Below are positions 59,601 through 64,000 of a stretch of 64,000 bases of DNA, piece after piece. The notes below the pieces were generated by a model. It saw only the letters and a list, made by a program, of their open reading frames with translations. It was not told where the DNA came from and searched no databases. Source of the stretch: Mercenaria mercenaria (lineage: Eukaryota; Mollusca; Bivalvia; Venerida; Veneridae); the NCBI RefSeq assembly GCF_021730395.1, contig NW_026463080.1, positions 1 to 64,000 on the forward strand. Reading direction: 5' to 3'. A program made the position numbers and the translations under genes. How positions within the stretch are numbered: the stretch's first letter is position 1; every line of letters starts with the position of its first letter.

Positions 59601-62600
59601 TCTTCTGAAAAAAATACTCATTACCATACCGATTTGACAGGATAATTCTGTTTTCTGGTATTAGCAACGAATAAATATCCCCCTGACCATATTTACTGGA
59701 GAATGGGATTTATCCTATAATGTCGAAATTATCAATACAGTGATAGCATTTAGTATTATCCTTTTTCAAGGTTTAAAGAAAGAAAATATATCAAATAAAA
59801 AAAAATATTGCAGGCTAGTCATGAAATGTTACTAAGATCATGATGCAGCAAAAATATCCTCAAAGTTTAATTTTGAAATCTTATCTTTTATTCACTGCTT
59901 CTTTCATAGCTTGATAGCGGTGGTTTTAAACTATTTGCATTTTTTCAAGGTAAACAAATTATTTGTAGAAAGATTTTGTTGTCAAGGTCGTAAAAAAGTA
60001 TTTTCACTGTGAGAATAAATGCTTATCTTTTGGCAAAAATAATTGCTAAACTATCGGTTAAACTCGCCGACCCCTATCAACCCTTTTACGGTCAGATAAC
60101 ACAGGAAGGAATTTATCTTGTAATGTTGAAACGGTCAATAATCAAACCTGATCGAAAATACTTCCAGAATTATATTTTTTAAATTCAGCATGTCCTCCAG
60201 TAAAAAGTTAAAAGTAGATACTGGATAAAAACTAAAGAATATCCCTGAGAGGTCGAAATGTCTCTTGGGTCAAATTGTCCAAGGATATTCAAATTTGGGT
60301 CGATTCAAGTTAGTGTCTTGTGGTTGAAATGTCTTTGATTCGAAATGTCTAGCAATAGTAGTAGCATGTGGTAACGTTCTTAAAGATCTGCAGATTACAA
60401 TGAGCATTTGACGACCATATGTTGTGCTGAACATCCTGTTTGGTTTGAAAGTTACATGTTTAAAAGTGTTTCAAATGTGCTCTTATTTTTAAAGAATAAT
60501 TGGGAAATTATTTTTTGTACCTTGTAGATTCATCAAGAAGAGGAGAATTTCAGACACTTTTGGGTCCAGGATTTTCAGAGATACTTAAAGAATACAACCT
60601 TAACAAGTAAAGGAATTCTAGAGTCTAAATTTAAGAATAATATTAGAAAATTGTACATGACTTCGTACTTTTAATATTCATATAAATTTACTACTAATAA
60701 ATACAATAAATATGTTATTCACTTTAAGAGTTTGTTTGAAAATGGAAACTGCAGGAAATGAGTGAATTCACACTCCAAAATTATGCAAAAGCATTGGGTG
60801 TAATTTTACAAATTTTAAGTCACTTAAAAAAAAATAAGTTGAATGTTTGTTTCAACAACCTGCACTTCACTGATGTTTTATTTAAAAATATGCTTCTCTT
60901 AATTAATTGCTATCATTGTAATATTTCTTGCAGTACGTGTAATCCAATCCCAGATTTAGAGGTTGATACGCATCAAGATGCTCAAAAGAATGGTGAAAAA
61001 AGAAATCTGCAGTCCGAGAAGGTAATTTTAATTTGTGACATTATTTTTGGCGGCCAGAACCAGAATTTGATAAGAGATAACTTGGAAAAGTTTACATAAA
61101 CAATATTTTTATTTACTGTAACAGCTTTTTTATTGGGTCCCCCTTCTAAGCAGGCTGGGTATATTGCTTTGCAGATGTCTGTTGGTTGGTAGGTATGTAG
61201 ACCAGTCAATTTCCAGATGATAACTGAAGAACACTTGGTTCTTAGAATCAGGAAAGTTGAGGCTGGTTATGAGTAGCAGATGACCCCTATTGATTTGGAG
61301 ATCAGTAGGCCAAAGGTAAAGGTCACCATGACCCATAACAGTTGAGCCATTTCAAGATGATAACTTGTTTGGGGCTTTAATCAAGAAACTTAATAGGGAG
61401 CTTGATCATGATCAGCAGGTTGCCCCTATTGATTTTTAGGTCAAAGGTCAATGTCACATTAACCCAGAACAGAGTAACTTTTGTGTACAGTGACCAAATA
61501 ATTTCTGTTTCTAAAAATCTTGTGCAATTACTGAATGCACCAAGGGGGCATTTAATGTTCTTCAAGCTCTTGCTATTTAAAACATCTTTTTGAGCAGTCA
61601 AGTTGATCTCTTTTATTAGACTCAAGATCATCAAAAAAGATTTCAAGGTAATTCTGATTGTTACATTTTCGTGTTTGGTGAATAATGGCAATAGAAGTAA
61701 AAGAAAGATTTATACTGCTTAGTAAGATAAGCATAATAACTTTTACTTTGATAATGATAAAATGTGTTCACAAGGATTATTTTAGATCTTTAATCTTCCA
61801 GAAACCAAGGACTTCAAAGGTGAAGAGACTTCAAGAGACCTCTCCACAGAAGACAAAGAAAAAGAAGACAACTGAAACTGATCTGGTAAAGAATATTCTT
61901 TTAAAAGTATTTACAGTTCCTTAATGCAGTTTTAAGTTCCATACATATCTTTTAATCTTATTTTTAAAAAGTCAAATCAGCCGTCAAAACAGTGAAAAGG
62001 CATTATTACATTTAGGAACTATACTTTTAATAATGCATATGAACATAAATGCCACAGGGCACTCATTTGGCTGTTTTTGGGGCCGAATATGGGCCCCATT
62101 CCTGTCAAAAAATATGTTTTTTCCCCTTTCTTAGAAGAGTATGAGAAAGTTTCTTTGACTTTCTGTGGTATTACTGAATGTTGAAAATACATGTTTCCTC
62201 TGCCAAAAAAATAGCTCCCTGACAATATAACTTTCTAATTTATTATTGATTGAAAGACCGGTCATTTGCATATATTTATTTTATCGTATTATTATCGTAT
62301 TAAATCTGGCATTTCAGATCCGTATAGCCAATGAGCTCGAGCTTACTGAGCTGGAGTCTGTGCGTACAAGCTCACCAGCAAAACAACACCATTCTATCTG
62401 CCAGGAGACCCCAGTTAAATCAAATAGCCCTGCTAAAGAGAATACCCCTGCAAAAAATCAGCACCTTGGTTCAGCTTTCAGAAAAGTTACACCTGAAAAA
62501 AGGTAAGTTAGCTTTATTTCTTATCTGTCAAATAGTGGAAAGATTGGTTCCTTTCGAAAAACAGCTAGATTCCATTATGGGTTCTAGAGTTTCAGTCCCG

Positions 62601-63645
62601 GAAATCGGCAAAATTTTCTATTTTGGCCTTTTCAGCCGATATAGAGGTTTCATTTATACTTTGATTTGATACAAACTTGCACAGAATGTTTATCTTCATG
62701 ACATGTAGGCTAAGTTCGAAACTGGGATAGGGCCAAAAACTAGGTCAACAGTCAAATCAGTTATCAGCTTGTTAACAGCCTAGATACCACATTTATGCCC
62801 TTTTCTCCATGAAACTTGGTCAGAATGTTTATCTTGATGATTCCAAGGCCAAGTATAACAGGTTAATGGTATAGGGTCATCCTGACCTCTTGTCATTTTT
62901 ACTATCACCATAACAGTGATTAGTTTGAATATTTTATAGTGCATTCATACATTCAGCCTGTTCAAACTTAAAAATTCATAATGTAAAGAGCAATGAGCTC
63001 TAATATTTATACCCGGTAGGTATTTTGGCTATGCAGAAAATTGTTTTTTTTTTTTTTTTTTTGAGAGTAATATTTCAAGTATTGCATTATTTATGACATT
63101 TTTAGGAATTGCGTTGGATCAGTGATACGAGGAGGTCTTCTGGCACTAGACCAGACAACTGTCGACATTACAGACCATGAAATGTCACCAATAAGAGGTA
63201 CAACATACAGTTTACATGCAACTCAATTTGTATCTCAAAACAGGATTTCGTTTGAGTGTAACATTTGTTTAACAATGGGGATACTTTACTTAAGCATGAA
63301 GCCTGTTATATGTTAAAAATTATGTGCATCCTGATCCAGTCAGACATAAGACATTTAAAAGTTGTTTGAAAACTATAATTGATTTCATGCCTGAAAATGG
63401 AGGAATTTCAAAAGAAGAAGTTGAATAATTGAATCAAAATGTTACATATAGGAAACATAAAACTTCAAATCAAGTTACCATATAACAATAATATTGTTAA
63501 CTCATTTGCACAGTGTTAGATAATTTTTCATTTAGGGAAGAAGTGTCGATGCCAGGAAGCTGTAGAAGCACTGCAGAAAGAAAATGAATCTTTGGGGAAT
63601 TCGTATTACAATATGGCTGGAGAAATTAGATCTTTATGGGCGTGA
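47480..63645 (+). CDS. Multi-exon host gene, basic nuclear-type protein, possibly BEN-domain-like N-terminal part
   Basis: Seven exons join in compatible phases (1, 2, 0, 0, 2, 1) to one frame: 47480-47657, 60528-60606, 60934-61021, 61802-61885, 62318-62502, 63106-63197 and 63536 to a TGA at 63643-63645. The product has a compact start (MEIAMVVWIDDKPMTSGIIR, then GEIVLAKCCGFTGNHQCLLA and GEFQTLLGPGFSEILKEYN), a basic middle (SPQKTKKKKTT, a plausible nuclear signal; SPAKENTPAKN, with SP/TP sites), a short conserved-looking segment (GSVIRGGLLALDQTTVDI) and a helical end (CRCQEAVEALQKENESL). I do not recognise it for certain. The short N-terminal domain, linker and coil recall BEN-domain proteins, but no BEN domain is visible; it would lie to the right. 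Intron 1 is about 12.9 kb and full of transposable elements. Confidence 0.65.
47710..49122 (+). mobile_element. Full-length minisatellite-cored element (AGCTCACCTGTCACATAGTG family), HINE-like, in intron 1
   Basis: It starts AGCTCACCTGTCACATAGTG at 47710 and ends CAGGTGAGCGATATA, hairpin AGGGCCATCATGGCCCT, CTTGTT at 49122. Four or five core units of about 155 bp (TATGGGTTCCAGAGTTATGG, TTTTGACCTTGTCTGCACAA) are followed by 700 bp of unique 3' sequence. It is the reference copy for the fragments at 37436-37667 and 39773-40502. No protein is coded. Confidence 0.85.
49254..49320 (+). repeat. SINE 3'-end fragment with CA tail
   Basis: TATATGACTAAAACATAGTT, GAAAAAGACGTTAAACCCGA and a (CA)n tract mirror the tail of the SINE at 49672-50009, in the opposite orientation. 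Confidence 0.65.
49672..50009 (-). mobile_element. tRNA-derived SINE, full length (338 bp)
   Basis: Read on the minus strand from 50009: a tRNA-like head with box A (GTAGCCTAGTGGTTGAGCGT) and box B (GGTTCGATCCCC), a body (CAGTATAATGTGACTGGGTG, CAGTGAGGCAGCACTATGAA) and a tail TTATATGACTGAAAAATTGT, GACATTAAACCTGAA, ending in a CA repeat. Head, conserved body and tail suit a molluscan SINE of the V-SINE/RUDI kind; the family name is inferred. It lies in intron 1, antisense to the gene. Confidence 0.8.
50163..50398. repeat. Poly-C/AAGACATTTCC repeat, left arm of an inverted pair
   Basis: Degenerate units of AAGACRTTTCCCCC, with a C14 run near 50268-50281, ending GACGTTTCACCCCCAAATTC. The inverted match is at 59395-59525; weaker units are at 60240-60352. 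Confidence 0.65.
50399..52124. other. Intron 1, no gene; short direct repeats
   Basis: TACCAATTACTCATTATTTA occurs at about 50636 and 51769. A 30-bp tandem pair lies at about 51173-51233. AT-rich otherwise. Confidence 0.5.
51173..51233 (+). repeat. Tandem duplication of a 30-bp unit
   Basis: AATTACCATTTAACACCTTA-TTAAGTGATT is present twice in succession with no visible change. Confidence 0.8.
52125..52320 (+). repeat. Scattered ACCAGGCGTAA motif array
   Basis: About nine copies of CCAGGCGTAA or close variants (CCAGGTGTAA, GAGGCGTAA) occur within 200 bp at irregular spacing, in an AT-rich region. Confidence 0.75.
52321..53420. other. Intron 1, no gene seen
   Basis: AT-rich with no recognisable domain or element end. 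Confidence 0.35.
53421..53483. repeat. Two adjacent perfect hairpins
   Basis: AACACCTGTG / CACAGGTGTT (53421-53430, 53439-53448) and ATCAAAAGGTGT / ACACCTTTTGAT (53455-53466, 53472-53483). Both contain AGGTGT in both arms. Confidence 0.75.
53519..54846 (+). mobile_element. Minisatellite-cored element (AGCTCGACTATTC family), HINE-like
   Basis: It starts AGCTCGACTATTCAAAGAAT (with its own hairpin partner CTATTC..GAATAG). The 3' side is GAATAGTCGAGCT, hairpin GCTGTCTTATGGACAGC, TCTTGTT, ending at 54846. The core has two interleaved unit types, each about 165 bp (GAAACTTATTTTTTCTTTTT, CATGTGTCTTCGGGGTTATA), with AAATTATGCCCCCTTTTGGA. The element abuts LINE coding sequence on its right. Confidence 0.8.
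54847..56106 (+). pseudogene. LINE reverse transcriptase, C-terminal part, broken
   Basis: From the junction: ISENL, FLEIFIILYADDTVIVSE (YADD active site), WKLTVNVSKTKI, VNEYKYLGIYVSRSGS, then AAKKHIAEQANKAMFSLLRK, IFSKTIRPILLYGYEIWGF, LGIMPLEVEIKRRIVAFWSR, and finally a zinc-knuckle-like C-terminus RKCQLCNQNIGDELHYVLEC. The RT palm half, thumb-like region and C-terminal CCHC-type region are in normal order, so this is the 3' part of a LINE of the CR1/Jockey kind. Breaks: frameshifts near 55150, 55380, 55720 and 55965, plus stops around 55155. The 5' end is cut at the element end at 54846. Confidence 0.8.
56107..57457. other. Intron 1, no gene; one small fold-back
   Basis: AT-rich. Contains the 13-bp perfect inverted repeat TCTTCTTACATTT (56272-56284) / AAATGTAAGAAGA (56385-56397). 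Confidence 0.45.
56272..56397. repeat. Small inverted-repeat element (126 bp)
   Basis: Perfect 13-bp arms at the two ends, no ORF. It may be a short MITE. Confidence 0.45.
57458..57622. repeat. 165-bp element with GTATGTCGCAT ends
   Basis: GTATGTCGCAT (57458-57468) is mirrored at 57612-57622. TTCGTTGCTC occurs twice inside, and inverted once (GAGCAACGAA). GC-richer than its surroundings. Confidence 0.55.
57623..57974. other. Intron 1, no gene; (AT)n microsatellite
   Basis: An AT run at about 57772-57796 and an A-run near 57667 are the only patterns. Confidence 0.5.
57975..59394 (+). mobile_element. Minisatellite-cored element (GTCTCCCCCAGGAGACATA family), HINE-like
   Basis: It starts GTCTCCCCCAGGAGACATA (a hairpin). 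The 3' side is GGGGGAGACATGCG, then a pairing GCTTTTTT/ AAAAGC region, ATTTTCTAGTT at 59394. About eight core units of about 149 bp share AACTTGAGAACCACTTGACC, ATGTTGAAACTTCATAGGAT and GTAGATGACCCCTATTGATT. No protein is coded. Confidence 0.8.
59395..59525. repeat. Poly-G/GGAAACGTCTT repeat, right arm of an inverted pair
   Basis: Units like GGGGGGAAACGTCTTGG mirror those at 50225-50398 in the same order (inverted), including GGGGGTGAAACGTCTTGG against the left GACGTTTCACCCCC. Confidence 0.65.
59526..60527. other. End of intron 1, no gene; weak AAATGTCT motifs
   Basis: AT-rich. 60240-60352 has GAAATGTCT repeated four times (CGAAATGTCTCTTGGGTC and others), related to the arms above. Confidence 0.45.
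60528..60606 (+). CDS. Exon 2 of the host gene
   Basis: Acceptor TTTTTTGTACCTTGTAG, donor GTAAAG. Joined to exon 1 in phase 1 it reads DSSRRGEFQTLLGPGFSEIL-KEYNLN. Ends in phase 2. Confidence 0.7.
60934..61021 (+). CDS. Exon 3 of the host gene
   Basis: Acceptor ATATTTCTTGCAG, donor GTAATT. Reads NTCNPIPDLEVDTHQDAQ, then KNGEKRNLQSEK. Ends in phase 0. Acidic then basic. Confidence 0.7.
61140..61480. repeat. Degenerate relative of the GTCTCCCCC-family core
   Basis: AGCAGATGACCCCTATTGAT, CCAAAGGTAAAGGTCACCAT and TTTCAAGATGATAACTTG match the units at 57975-59394 with many changes. In intron 3; the ends are lost. Confidence 0.55.
61802..61885 (+). CDS. Exon 4 of the host gene (basic)
   Basis: Acceptor TTTAATCTTCCAG, donor GTAAAG; 28 whole codons, reading KPRTSKVKRLQETSPQKTKK followed by KKTTETDL. 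A Lys cluster gives a plausible nuclear localisation signal. Confidence 0.75.
62056..62225. repeat. CAGGGCACTCATTTGGC repeat end
   Basis: CAGGGCACTCATTTGGCTGTT followed by GGGGCCGAATATGGGCCCCA resembles the end at 32097 (CAGGGCTCTCGTTTGGC, GGGGCCCCATTCC). A single worn end in intron 4. Confidence 0.5.
62318..62502 (+). CDS. Exon 5 of the host gene (Ser/Pro/Lys-rich)
   Basis: Acceptor CTGGCATTTCAG, donor GTAAGT. Reads IRIANELELTELESVRTS, then SPAKQHH, TPVKSNSPAKENTPAKN and AFRKVTPEK; ends in phase 2. The repeated (S/T)P-x-K sites could be proline-directed kinase targets. Confidence 0.75.
62530..62895. repeat. Degenerate composite of AGCTCACCTG-type cores
   Basis: 62545-62650 recalls the GATTCCATTATGGGTTC units, and 62680-62895 the CTAGGTCA/TTGGTCAGAATG units of the 37668 family; it ends ATAGGGTCATCCTGACCTCT-TGTC, a decayed terminal hairpin. 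In intron 5. Confidence 0.55.
63106..63197 (+). CDS. Exon 6 of the host gene
   Basis: Acceptor TATGACATTTTTAG, donor GTACAA. Reads (R)NCVGSVIRGGLLALDQTT, VDITDHEMSPIR; ends in phase 1. Confidence 0.7.
63536..63645 (+). CDS. Exon 7 of the host gene, with an early stop or longer coding part
   Basis: Acceptor TTTTCATTTAG. The phase-1 continuation reads GKKCRCQEAVEALQKENESL, GNSYYNMAGEIRSLWA and meets TGA at 63643-63645. The other two frames close sooner. A good donor (TTTG/GTAAGC) lies just after, at 63655, so either the protein ends here with a spliced UTR, or a small change has closed a coil that once continued. Confidence 0.55.
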
Positions 63646-63789
63646 ATTAATTTGGTAAGCACTGAACATTTTAAGATAATGTTGTGTTTAAAAATATGTC
63701 AAGGAGTATTTAAGGAATACCTCCATCTGAAGATGATGGTGATAAAAAGTTGTCACTTTGGAATACTTAACAGTAAAAATATAGTACAG

Positions 63790-64000
63790 GAGCTATTGTG
63801 ATCACGCTGTGTCAGTCGTCCATCAAGTCGTCTGTCTGCATCAACATTTGTGTTTAAACAACATTCCTCCAAAACCAACGGATGGATTTTGATAAAACTT
63901 GGCCATGATGTTCCTTAGGTGGTCGTCTACCAAAGTTGGTCAGATGGTTCGGCTTGGTTGCACGCAGGGGCTGCAGGAGCTAAAAAGAGAAAAAACTTCA
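63790..64000 (+). repeat. Left part of another dispersed repeat
   Basis: GAGCTATTGTGATCACGCTG, CGTCCATCAAGTCGTCTG and CAGATGGTTCGGCTTGGTTG have the look of the other minisatellite-cored elements (short start, pyrimidine-rich GTCCGTC part, then core), but only one unit is in the window. Confidence 0.45.

Overview
The window looks like AT-rich, repeat-dense nuclear DNA of a marine mollusc, most likely a bivalve such as a venerid clam. The evidence is non-LTR (LINE) reverse transcriptases, tRNA-derived SINEs, hAT/pogo/Harbinger/CACTA-type DNA elements, spliced exons with canonical GT-AG borders, and several families of terminally inverted elements with 140-180 bp minisatellite cores of a kind familiar from bivalve genomes. 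There are no operons, Shine-Dalgarno signals or densely packed ORFs. The species is inferred from repeat style, not proven.

Layout. 1-3557 (-): a long LINE whose visible EN-RT frame is open for 820 codons and runs off the left edge, preceded by a damaged ORF1. 4.5-10 kb: fold-back elements and a 2.9 kb TIR element (6191-9079) with an 8-bp target duplication, sitting in an older repeat that is present a second time at 9565-9990 with the site empty. 12-18.5 kb: MITE-like elements, a 5'-truncated LINE (14849-15803), a 1.2 kb pogo-type element (16512-17735) and a LINE tail. 19-21 kb: an integrase-like transposase fossil. 22.4-24.5 kb: a large fold-back element and a 14-bp minisatellite. 25.2-26.8 kb (-): two probable exons of an unrecognised host gene. 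27.3-36 kb: an inverted paralogous ORF repeat, a 235-bp palindromic MITE, a pogo/Tigger DDE fragment and a nest of hAT-like elements with exact target duplications. 36-42.4 kb: nested minisatellite-cored elements. 42.8-46.1 kb: a Harbinger-like MITE and a broken CACTA/EnSpm transposase. 46.3-50 kb: SINEs.

The main host gene starts at 47480 (+). Seven phase-compatible exons (47480-47657, 60528-60606, 60934-61021, 61802-61885, 62318-62502, 63106-63197, 63536-63645 or beyond) give one reading frame of about 238 codons: a compact N-terminal part, a Lys/Ser/Pro-rich basic nuclear-looking middle and a short helical C-terminal part. Its first intron is about 12.9 kb and holds most of the right-hand transposable elements.

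The most interesting structural signal is that several unrelated-looking minisatellite elements share one end design: sub-terminal inverted repeats, then a 3' hairpin, then CTTGTT or CTAGTT. Insertion is documented by an empty-site paralogue inside the window. This resembles non-autonomous Helentron (HINE-type) elements. All calls were made by eye without database searches.
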